From NCBI GenBank assembly GCA_963736325.1, contig CAVTOG010000010.1:496001-560000 (forward strand): a stretch of 64,000 bases of DNA, given 5' to 3'. Source of the DNA: Actinoallomurus sp963736325. Its GTDB lineage: Bacteria > Actinomycetota > Actinomycetes > Streptosporangiales > Streptosporangiaceae. A program made the position numbers and the translations under genes. Shown here in pieces: positions 17,152-24,224 of the stretch (position 1 is the first letter of the stretch; every line of letters begins with the position of its first letter). The notes beneath the pieces are model-generated. The model ran no database searches. It was not told the DNA's origin and saw nothing but the letters and a program-made list of their open reading frames with translations.

Positions 17152-19011
17152 ATGACGCTCCTTGAGGTCGAGAACCTGAGCGTCGACTACGCACCCAAGA
17201 AGTCGGCGACCGTGCACGCGGTGCGCGACGTCAGTTTCAGCCTCGGCGAGGGTGAGTTCGTCGGGCTGCTGGGCGAGTCCGGCAGCGGCAAGTCCACTCT
17301 CGGCACCGCGATCCTGCGGCTGACCGAGGCGCCCGGCCGGATCAGCGGTGGCACGATCCGCTTCGACGGCAAGGACATCACACACGCCTCCAACAAGGAG
17401 CTGCGGCCGATCCGGTGGCGCGAGATGTCGACCGTCTTCCAGAGCAGCATGAACTCCCTCAACCCCGTCATGACGATCGAGGCGCAGTTCCGCGACGTGA
17501 TCGAGGAGCACACGAAACTGCGCGGCTCCGAGGTCACCGACCGGGCGGTGGAGCTGCTGGAGATGGTCGTCATCGACCGGTCGTTCCTGCGCTTCTACCC
17601 GCACGAGCTGTCCGGCGGCATGAAGCAGCGCGTCGCCCTGGCGATGGCGCTGGCCCTGGAACCCCGGCTGGTCATCCTGGACGAGCCGACGACCGGCCTC
17701 GACGTCGTGATCCAGCGTTCGATCGTGGACAACCTGCGGCGGCTCCAGCGGGAGCTCGGCTTCGCCGTGCTGTTCATCAGCCACGACATCGGCACCGTGC
17801 TGGAGTCCGCCGACCGCATCATGATCATGTACGCCGGGCGGATCGTCGAGCGACGGCCGGCCCGTTCGGCGCTGCGCGACCCGCTGCACCCGTACACCAA
17901 GGGCATGCTCGGGTCCTACGCCGATCCGCGCGCCGAGACCGTGAACATCACCTACATCCCCGGCCGCCCGCCGAGCCTCGTGTCGCCGCCCGCCGACTGC
18001 CCGTTCGCGCCGCGGTGTCCCGAGGCGGTCGCGGTGTGCGCGGAGGAGGACCCGGCCATGCTGCCGCTCGACGACGGGGAGGCCGCCTGCCACGTGGCCC
18101 GCGCCCGGCGCGAACCGGGCGCCGCCGCGATCGAGGTCCCGCCCGAGGCGAGCCCGCCGGTCTTCACCAAGTCGGCCGGCGACACGGAGGGACCGGACTC
18201 CACGATCGTGCTGAAGGTCGACGGGGTCGACAAGTCCTACCGGGGCCGGGGCGGCCTGCGCGCGCCGCGGGTCGAGGCCGTCTCCGGCGTCTCCTTCGCC
18301 CTTCGCCACCGGCGGGTCACCGCCCTCGTCGGGCAGAGCGGCAGCGGCAAGACCACCCTGGCCCGCATGGTCTCCGGCGTGGAGCGGCCCGACACCGGGG
18401 AGATCTTCTTCGGCGACGTACGCGTCGACCGCCTGGGCCGCCGCGCCGTGCGCGACTACCGGCGCAACGTCCAGATGATCTTCCAGGACCCGTTCTCGGC
18501 GCTGAACCCCAACCGGACCATCGGGTACGCCCTGGGCCGTCCGCTGCGCAACTACGGGCGGATGTCCGCGGCACAGGCGCGGGTGCGCTCGGCGGAGCTG
18601 CTGGAGACGGTCGGCCTCTCACCGCCCGAGCGGTATCTGAGCAAGTTCCCCCACCAGCTGTCCGGCGGCCAGCGCCAGCGCGTCGTGATCGCCCGTGCGC
18701 TCGCCCCCGAGCCGAAGATCCTCGTCGCGGACGAGCCGATCTCCATGCTCGACGTCTCGATCCGCGCGGAGATCCTCGAACTCCTCGACACGCTGGTCCG
18801 CACCCGCGACATCGCGATCCTGTACATCACCCACGACCTGCTCAGCGCCCGCCTGCTCGCCGACGACGTCCTCGTGCTGCACGAGGGCAGGATCGTCGAG
18901 GCCGGTCCGACGCTGGGCGTGATCCGCGGTGCCCGCCACGACTACACGAAGCGTCTCCTGGACGCCATCCCCAACCCGTACGCCCTGATCGCCCCCGACC
19001 CGCAGCAGTGA
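17152..19011 (+). CDS. Fused double ABC ATPase (DppD-DppF type)
   Basis: 619 residues with two complete nucleotide-binding domains that are often separate genes. Domain 1 has Walker A GESGSGKST at 41-49, signature 'LSGGMKQR' and Walker B 'RLVILDEPTTGLD'. It ends with the Opp-type extension 'CPFAPRCPEAVAVC', whose Cys pattern is usual for family 5 transporters. Domain 2 has Walker A GQSGSGKTT from residue 394, signature 'LSGGQRQR' near 503, and 'ILVADEPISMLDVSIR'. It powers the importer encoded just upstream and closes the operon. Confidence 0.93.
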   Translation: MTLLEVENLSVDYAPKKSATVHAVRDVSFSLGEGEFVGLLGESGSGKSTLGTAILRLTEAPGRISGGTIRFDGKDITHASNKELRPIRWREMSTVFQSSMNSLNPVMTIEAQFRDVIEEHTKLRGSEVTDRAVELLEMVVIDRSFLRFYPHELSGGMKQRVALAMALALEPRLVILDEPTTGLDVVIQRSIVDNLRRLQRELGFAVLFISHDIGTVLESADRIMIMYAGRIVERRPARSALRDPLHPYTKGMLGSYADPRAETVNITYIPGRPPSLVSPPADCPFAPRCPEAVAVCAEEDPAMLPLDDGEAACHVARARREPGAAAIEVPPEASPPVFTKSAGDTEGPDSTIVLKVDGVDKSYRGRGGLRAPRVEAVSGVSFALRHRRVTALVGQSGSGKTTLARMVSGVERPDTGEIFFGDVRVDRLGRRAVRDYRRNVQMIFQDPFSALNPNRTIGYALGRPLRNYGRMSAAQARVRSAELLETVGLSPPERYLSKFPHQLSGGQRQRVVIARALAPEPKILVADEPISMLDVSIRAEILELLDTLVRTRDIAILYITHDLLSARLLADDVLVLHEGRIVEAGPTLGVIRGARHDYTKRLLDAIPNPYALIAPDPQQ

Positions 19012-19022
19012 CCCCCTGAGTT

Positions 19023-19073
19023 CCGCGTCCGAGCCGTGTCTTGGTGGCCCTAGCACGGTTCGGGCGCGGTTTT
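19023..19073 (+). terminator. Terminator of the importer operon
   Basis: A 16-base arm at 19023-19038 pairs with 19054-19069, with two G-U pairs, and is followed by TTTTC. It starts 12 bp after the ATPase stop and probably ends the operon. Confidence 0.8.
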
Positions 19074-19398
19074 CATGCCCGGTACGCGGCGGCCTGGAGC
19101 TCGTAGAGGTGGGCGTACCGGCCGTTCTCCTTCATCAGCTCGGCGTGGGTGCCGGACTCGGTGACGCGGCCGGCGTCCAGGACGTAGATGTGGTCGGCGT
19201 AGCGGACGCTGGCCAGGCGGTGCGTGATGAGGACGACCGTACGGTCGTGCGCGTGGTCACGGATGCGCTCGAACAGGGCGTGCTCGGCGCGCGCGTCCAG
19301 CGCGGACGTCGGCTCGTCGAAGATCATGAGGGCGGCGTCGCGGTAGAAGCCGCGGGCGGCGGCGATGCGCTCCTCGTCGAGCGGCCGGCCCGCCTGAC
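19073..19398 (-). pseudogene. C-terminal fragment of an ABC exporter ATPase
   Basis: The fragment reads 'RIAAARGFYRDAALMIFDEP', 'TSALDARAEHALFERIRDH', 'TVVLITHRLASVRYADHIYV' and 'ESGTHAELM'. These are the signature end, Walker B, D loop and switch His of a multidrug-type half transporter. Everything before the signature motif, including membrane domain and Walker A, is missing; it stops near 19398, six bases from the GlxA-type gene. It cannot form a transporter. Its last codons touch the terminator of the convergent importer operon. Confidence 0.85.
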
Positions 19399-19403
19399 GT
19401 CCC

Positions 19404-20369
19404 CTATCCCACGTTCCTCACCCGGTGCACGGGGGCCGAGCGGTAGGCCGTCGGCGTGAGGCCGGTGAACTCCTTGAAGTGCCGGCGGAGCGCCTGCGGG
19501 GTGCCGAACCCGCTGCGCTGGGCGACCAGGCTGATCGGCAGCCGGGGATCCTCTAACAGGCGCTGCGCGAGCCGTACGCGCTCCCGGTTCATCCAGTACA
19601 GCGGCGTGGTCCCCATGATGTCGGCGAAGCGCCGCGCGAAGGTGCGCTCCGACACGTGGGCGCGTGCCGCCAGCTCCCGTACGTTGATCCGCTCGGCCAG
19701 GTGGGCGCGCGCCCAGGCGATGGTCTCGGCGACGAGGTCGTCCGGTGTGCGGGGCGTGACCGGTTCGAGGGTGAGCCGCCGCCGGTGACCCGGGCGGTCC
19801 TGGCGCGGTGTCATCAGACCGGCGATGGCCTCGGCAACGTCGGTCCCGTGGGCCTCACCGACCAGGTGCAGGCACAGGTCGATCCCGGCCACCGACTCGG
19901 CGGAGGTGCACACGCCGTCGTCCACGATGTACGGCGTGTCCGGCTCGACGCGCGCCTGCGGGCAGACGTCACGCAGCAGCCTCGCGAACGCACGGTCGGT
20001 CGTGGCGCGACGTCCGTTCAGGAGGCCCGCCTGGGCCAGCACGAACGCCCCGGTGTGCAGGCCGGCCACGGTGCCGCCGTCGGCGTGGGCGCGGCGCAGC
20101 GCGGTGAGGAGCACCGGCGGGATCGTCTCGCGCGGGCGCGCGGCGCCGGGCACGACGACGAGGTCGGCGCGTGCGGCCTCGGCGGGCCCGTGGGTGGGAC
20201 GGATTCCGACGCCGTGATCTGCCGTTACGGCCCCGCGAAGTGACGCGCAGCGCATGAAGTCGAATCGGGGAACGCCGTGCTGAGAGCGGTCCGTTTCCCA
20301 GATTTCGGCTATCACGCTGTAGTCAAGGCTTCGCATCCCGTCATACAGGAGCACCGCAACACTCCGCAT
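19404..20369 (-). CDS. GlxA-type AraC regulator with DJ-1/PfpI domain
   Basis: 321 residues. The N-terminal DJ-1/PfpI-like domain shows 'AVLLYDGMRSLDYSVIAEI', 'ADLVVVPGAARP' and 'VAGLHTGAFVLAQAGLLNGR', where a His replaces the nucleophilic Cys of true amidases. The C-terminal AraC domain has two HTHs: 'INVRELAARAHVSERTFARR' and 'ISLVAQRSGFGTPQALRRHF'. Relatives regulate amino-acid, betaine or aldehyde metabolism. It is divergent from the N-hydroxylase/cupin/permease operon with about 110 bp between starts, so it is the likely regulator of that operon. Confidence 0.9.
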   Translation of the reverse strand: MRSVAVLLYDGMRSLDYSVIAEIWETDRSQHGVPRFDFMRCASLRGAVTADHGVGIRPTHGPAEAARADLVVVPGAARPRETIPPVLLTALRRAHADGGTVAGLHTGAFVLAQAGLLNGRRATTDRAFARLLRDVCPQARVEPDTPYIVDDGVCTSAESVAGIDLCLHLVGEAHGTDVAEAIAGLMTPRQDRPGHRRRLTLEPVTPRTPDDLVAETIAWARAHLAERINVRELAARAHVSERTFARRFADIMGTTPLYWMNRERVRLAQRLLEDPRLPISLVAQRSGFGTPQALRRHFKEFTGLTPTAYRSAPVHRVRNVG

Positions 20370-20480
20370 GACCGAAAGTGAACCACACTTGTCGGAATAA
20401 TCTCTATACCGGATGACCGTAACCGGTGAAGATCTTACGGGCCGTGCCTTCCGAAACCGTCATAAGAGAGGGCCTCCACC

Positions 20481-21251
20481 ATGCCCGAAAGTGGTCCCGC
20501 AGGTATTTCAGCGCCTCCGCTCACCACCGATCTGGTGGTGGATCCGCACACTCCACGCGAGGATGAGTGGGAACGAGCCTCCGCGCAGAGCTTTCAGCGG
20601 CGAATGCTCGACACCGAAACACCGTTTCCATGCATCTTCGGGGTAGACGCGCTCAGAAAGGCGACGCTGCGTTACTCCTTCATCGCCCGAAACGACGATC
20701 GGGTGCGCGTCCTCGCCGGCGCTCTGCGCGACTTCGTGGAGCTCGCACCGCTCCTCGGCATCCGCACGTCGCTGGTGACGTTCTTCCAGGACACGGACGT
20801 GCCGCGCACCGTCGAGGAGTACCGCGAGGAGTTCTGGGAGCTGCTCCAGGCGGTGCACGACATGGACACCGAGCCGTGGCCCGCCGACGTCTCCCCCGAC
20901 CCCGAGCACGAGAAGTGGGAGTTCACGTTCGCCGGAATGCCGATGTTCGTGGTCGTGAACACCCCGGCTCACCAGCGGCGCGCGAGCAGGCATTTCGACA
21001 CCCTGATGGTGACCTTCCAGCCGCGTTTCGTCTTCGACGACATCTCCGAGGACACCAAGCAGGGCCGTAATGCCCGAACGATCATCCGGGCACGTCTCAA
21101 GACCTATGACCAGGTGCCGGCCAGCCCGCTGCTGGGCAGCTTCGGCGCCGACGGAAACCGCGAATGGGTGCAGTACTTCCTCGAGGATGACAATTCCCCG
21201 GTCGTGTCAGGTTGCCCATTGCACGTCAAGCAGGAGGAGAAGGTCCAGTGA
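20481..21251 (+). CDS. YqcI/YcgG family protein, heme-dependent guanidino N-hydroxylase-like (GntA-like)
   Basis: 256 residues with YqcI/YcgG features: 'RRMLDTETPFPCIFGVDAL' (FPC at 49-51), 'FVELAPLLGIRTSLVTFF', 'FWELLQAVHDMD', 'WEFTFAGMPMFVVVNTPAH' and 'RASRHFDTLMVTFQPRFVF'. A characterised family member, GntA of guanitoxin biosynthesis, is a heme enzyme that N-hydroxylates a guanidino group, so a similar reaction on arginine or another guanidine is plausible here. The ATG follows GAGAGGG. The stop overlaps the GTG of the cupin gene by 4 bp. Many family members are uncharacterised, so the substrate is unknown. Confidence 0.78.
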   Translation: MPESGPAGISAPPLTTDLVVDPHTPREDEWERASAQSFQRRMLDTETPFPCIFGVDALRKATLRYSFIARNDDRVRVLAGALRDFVELAPLLGIRTSLVTFFQDTDVPRTVEEYREEFWELLQAVHDMDTEPWPADVSPDPEHEKWEFTFAGMPMFVVVNTPAHQRRASRHFDTLMVTFQPRFVFDDISEDTKQGRNARTIIRARLKTYDQVPASPLLGSFGADGNREWVQYFLEDDNSPVVSGCPLHVKQEEKVQ

Positions 21252-21634
21252 GCCCCGCATTCGACGACCGTACGCCGCCCGCCATTCCCGCCGAGATCAC
21301 CGCTCTGCTCCCTCACCAGGGAAGTTTCGAGCTCCAGCAGGACCAGCCGGAGAAGGTGCATAATTGGCACTTTCACAGCCTGACCGAGGAGCTCTTCATC
21401 ATTCAGGGTGACGCACTGCTGTTCTGGGACGCTGACGGCGTCTACCAGGAACGCCACTGTCCCGCCGGCACCTGGATCACGCTCCCGGCCGGCACCGTCC
21501 ACGGCTCACGTGCCGGCGTCGACGGCGTCGTCTACATGATCCGCCCGGAGGACGGCCGCTCCGCGGAGACGACGTTCCTGGAGTCCGCGGTCTTCCCGCA
21601 CCCGACGCCCGGCCCGCTGGGGGCGCCGGCATGA
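21248..21634 (+). CDS. Small single-domain cupin protein
   Basis: 128 residues from a GTG that overlaps the previous stop (GTGA) and has AGGAGGAG upstream. The double-stranded beta-helix motif is complete: H41 and H43 in 'HNWHFHSLTEELFIIQG', E48 in the same stretch, and H85 in 'LPAGTVHGS', which together could bind Fe(II) or another divalent metal. Cupins of this size act as dioxygenases, isomerases or lyases. Its fixed position behind a GntA-like N-hydroxylase suggests it acts on the hydroxylated product. An ATG at 21212 is possible but lies inside the upstream gene. The stop overlaps the permease ATG. Confidence 0.82.
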   Translation: MSPAFDDRTPPAIPAEITALLPHQGSFELQQDQPEKVHNWHFHSLTEELFIIQGDALLFWDADGVYQERHCPAGTWITLPAGTVHGSRAGVDGVVYMIRPEDGRSAETTFLESAVFPHPTPGPLGAPA

Positions 21635-22932
21635 CCGAGGTGACCCCGACCATCGACGGGGATGTCGACTCCTCCCGGATGGCCGGCCACCTGCGCCTTC
21701 CTGGCGCGATCGCGCTCGCCGTCACCGTCGTCGTGGGAAGCGGCGCGCTGGTCTCGCCCGGCGTGGCATACCGCCAGGCGGGCCCGGCGGCCCTGTACGC
21801 CTGGATCGTGGCCGCGGCCATCACCGTCCCGCTGCTGCTCGTCTTCGCCCGCCTGGGCGCCAAGATGCCCAGCGCGGGCGGGGTGGCGGGCTTCGTCCAG
21901 TCGGCGTTCGGCCGCCCGTGGGCGGCCGGGGTCGAGGTGATGCTGCTGGGCACGTTCAGCCTCGGCATCCCCGCGATCTCCCTGACCGGCGGCCACTACT
22001 TCCGCCAGATCCCCGGCATGTCCGCCACACCGGCCTGGCTGGCCGCGCTGGTCCTGCTGGCCTTCGCGGGCTCGGTCACCGCGCTCGGCGGCTCGGTCTC
22101 GACCCGTACGCAGATCGTGCTGGCGCTGCTGATGACGGCGGGCCTGGCCGCAGTGGCGGTCATCGGCATCGCGGCCGGCCCTTCGGTCGGCCACACGCCG
22201 CCGGCGTCCGTGAGCGCCGTCGGCACCGGGATCAACTCGCTCGGCGCGGTCTTCTTCGCCTTCACGGGCTGGGAGATGCTGTCGTTCACGACGGAGGAGT
22301 ACGCCGACCCCGAGCGGGACTTCCCGCGCGTCGTGACCATCAGCTTCGTGGTCGTGACCGCGATGTACCTGCTGCTGGCCTGGGCCGTCCAGACGTCCCT
22401 GTCCCAGCAGGACCCCGACGCGGTCTCGTCGCCGATCCACGCCGTGATGGAGGCCGCCGTCCCCGGCATGGCGTGGGTCGTGTCGGTGCTCGGCGTGGTG
22501 ATCATCGCCGCCAACCTGGTCGGCGCCATCTGGGCGGCGTCCCGCCTGACGATGTCGAGCGCACGCGAAGGCCTGCTGCCCAAGCCGCTGGCCAAGCTGA
22601 GCCGCGCGCCCGGCACACCGCCGCGCCGCGCGGTGCTGGTGGTCGTCCTGGTCTTCGCCACCGTTGTCGTGTCCACCACGTCGAACCTGATGTCGATGGC
22701 GGACCTGCTGACGGTGGCCGGGCAGAACTTCTTCCTGCTCTACCTGTTCGCGGCGATCGTCTACGCCAAACGCGAGTCGGGCGCCCGCCGTGTCTTCGGC
22801 ACCCTCGTCGCCGTCGTGCTGGGCGGGCTGGCCGTGACGTTCGGCGTACGGCAGCTCGCGTACGCGGCCGTGCTGCTGGCCATCGGCGTGACCCTGGCGT
22901 ACCACCGCCGCAACAAGTCCGTCATTTGCTAG
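21631..22932 (+). CDS. APC-family amino acid permease
   Basis: 433 residues with about 12 hydrophobic helices. The first helix reads 'AIALAVTVVVGSGALVSPGV', the conserved substrate-binding Gly-rich break of APC transporters. Other family marks are 'GAVFFAFTGWEMLSFTTEE' and 'ASRLTMSSAREGLLPKPLAK'. It starts at an ATG overlapping the cupin stop by 4 bp, so the three proteins are made together. It may import the amino acid or guanidine that feeds the N-hydroxylase, or export the product. Confidence 0.88.
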   Translation: MTEVTPTIDGDVDSSRMAGHLRLPGAIALAVTVVVGSGALVSPGVAYRQAGPAALYAWIVAAAITVPLLLVFARLGAKMPSAGGVAGFVQSAFGRPWAAGVEVMLLGTFSLGIPAISLTGGHYFRQIPGMSATPAWLAALVLLAFAGSVTALGGSVSTRTQIVLALLMTAGLAAVAVIGIAAGPSVGHTPPASVSAVGTGINSLGAVFFAFTGWEMLSFTTEEYADPERDFPRVVTISFVVVTAMYLLLAWAVQTSLSQQDPDAVSSPIHAVMEAAVPGMAWVVSVLGVVIIAANLVGAIWAASRLTMSSAREGLLPKPLAKLSRAPGTPPRRAVLVVVLVFATVVVSTTSNLMSMADLLTVAGQNFFLLYLFAAIVYAKRESGARRVFGTLVAVVLGGLAVTFGVRQLAYAAVLLAIGVTLAYHRRNKSVIC

Positions 22933-22980
22933 ATTCCGCCCCTCTGGACATGCTGGACGCGGTGCAGAGGGGCGGGCCCA

Positions 22981-23931
22981 ATGGTCGAGTTTCACAGCGG
23001 AGACGTCCCGGTCGCCGAACGCTTCGACTGGTGGTGTGAGTCGGTCACCCACAACTTGGTACCGGCACACTTCACCACCGAGTCGACGTCCGACTTCCAG
23101 GCGTCCAGCATCACCATGGCGATGGGCCCCGCGTACGCCGCCGTCCTGTCCTTCCCCGAACTGCATTGCGAGCGCCCCACTCGGCTGATCCGCCGTTCCG
23201 ACCCGGAGCTCTGGGAATTCGCCCTCATCCTGGACGGCACGACCCAGGTGGAGCAGAACCGGCGTGAGGTCGTCGCGCGAGCCGGCGACCTGATCCTGTA
23301 CGACACGTCCCGCCCGTTCGTCATCCATCACCGCGAGCCCACCAACCACGCGATCGTGATCCACGTCGCCCGCCGCACCCTGCCGGTGCCGGAACAGGCA
23401 CTACGCGACCTGGTCGCCAGCCCGCTACCGTCGAAGAGCGGCTTAGGAGCGGTCGTCTCAGGGTTCCTGCGGGGCCTGGCCGAACAGGTGCCGACGCTGC
23501 ACACCACCCAGCCCGACCACCTGGGGACCGCGGCGGTGAGCCTGACGGCCGCCTTCCTCGCCGGCCTGACGGACACGACCGTGCCCCCGCCGACGCGCCA
23601 GCAGGCCCTGGTGCACGAGATCAAGACCTTCATCGGCCGGAACCTGCACCGCGACCTCTCCCCCGCCGTGGTCGCGGCGGCCCACCACATCTCGCCCCGC
23701 TACCTGCACCATGTCTTTCGCGGGGAGAAACGGAGCGTCGCCGCCTACGTACGGGAACAGCGGCTGGCCCGATGCCGTACGGAGCTGACCGACCCGCTCT
23801 CGTCCGGCCTGAGCGTCGCGGAGATCGGCGCCCGCTGGGGCTTCTCCGACCCGGCCTCGTTCAACCGCGCCTTCAAGGACGCGACCGGCCTTCCACCGGG
23901 CGAGTACCGCCGAGCCCACCTCGAAGCCTGA
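22981..23931 (+). CDS. AraC-family regulator with AraC-binding-like (NphR-type) N domain
   Basis: 316 residues. The N-terminal sensor matches AraC_binding_2-type regulators: 'VAERFDWWCESVTHNLVP', 'LWEFALILDGTTQVEQNRRE' and 'AGDLILYDTSRPF'. The C-terminal HTHs read 'DLSPAVVAAAHHISPRYLHH' and 'SVAEIGARWGFSDPASFNRA', ending in 'FKDATGLPPGEYRR'. The ATG follows a GGGGCGGG stretch. It lies 48 bp after the permease on the same strand and may belong to that operon or respond to its substrate. Confidence 0.88.
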   Translation: MVEFHSGDVPVAERFDWWCESVTHNLVPAHFTTESTSDFQASSITMAMGPAYAAVLSFPELHCERPTRLIRRSDPELWEFALILDGTTQVEQNRREVVARAGDLILYDTSRPFVIHHREPTNHAIVIHVARRTLPVPEQALRDLVASPLPSKSGLGAVVSGFLRGLAEQVPTLHTTQPDHLGTAAVSLTAAFLAGLTDTTVPPPTRQQALVHEIKTFIGRNLHRDLSPAVVAAAHHISPRYLHHVFRGEKRSVAAYVREQRLARCRTELTDPLSSGLSVAEIGARWGFSDPASFNRAFKDATGLPPGEYRRAHLEA

Positions 23932-24047
23932 GGCACGGGTCATCGCCTTTACATTGTAGATCTGTTTGTGGCGGGCCGTCCGGAGCCAGCGCGTGGATAC
24001 GCGGCCCGCCCGCGGCTTCAGAGGTCACCGGACACGGGAGGTGCAGC

Positions 24048-24203
24048 GTGCACGTCGCGGGCCCGGCGGACCTGGACGTGCCGCTCGTCACTCCGCGAAA
24101 CGACCTCGGCGTCCTGCTTCTGCTCCTCTCCGCGGTCCCACCGTGGATTCTGGTGTTCCGAGCCCGCCGCACGAGGCCACGCCGTTCCGAAGGCGTGGCC
24201 TGA
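24048..24203 (+). CDS. Small putative membrane protein (51 aa)
   Basis: A short frame starts at a GTG with GGGAGG six bases upstream. It encodes one hydrophobic stretch, 'LGVLLLLLSAVPPWILVF', followed by a very basic tail (FRARRTRPRRSEG), a good single-pass topology with the tail inside. I recognise no family. The strong ribosome site and clean membrane segment support a real gene, but it is short and lies alone between two larger genes. Confidence 0.45.
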   Translation: MHVAGPADLDVPLVTPRNDLGVLLLLLSAVPPWILVFRARRTRPRRSEGVA

Positions 24204-24224
24204 CGAGCGGTCGAGGGGCGGCCC

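Noticed and set aside
21212..21634. ATG at 21212 as the cupin start
   Set aside because: It lies inside the upstream gene and would add 12 unconserved residues. The GTG at 21248 overlaps the preceding stop and has a strong AGGAGGAG ribosome site.
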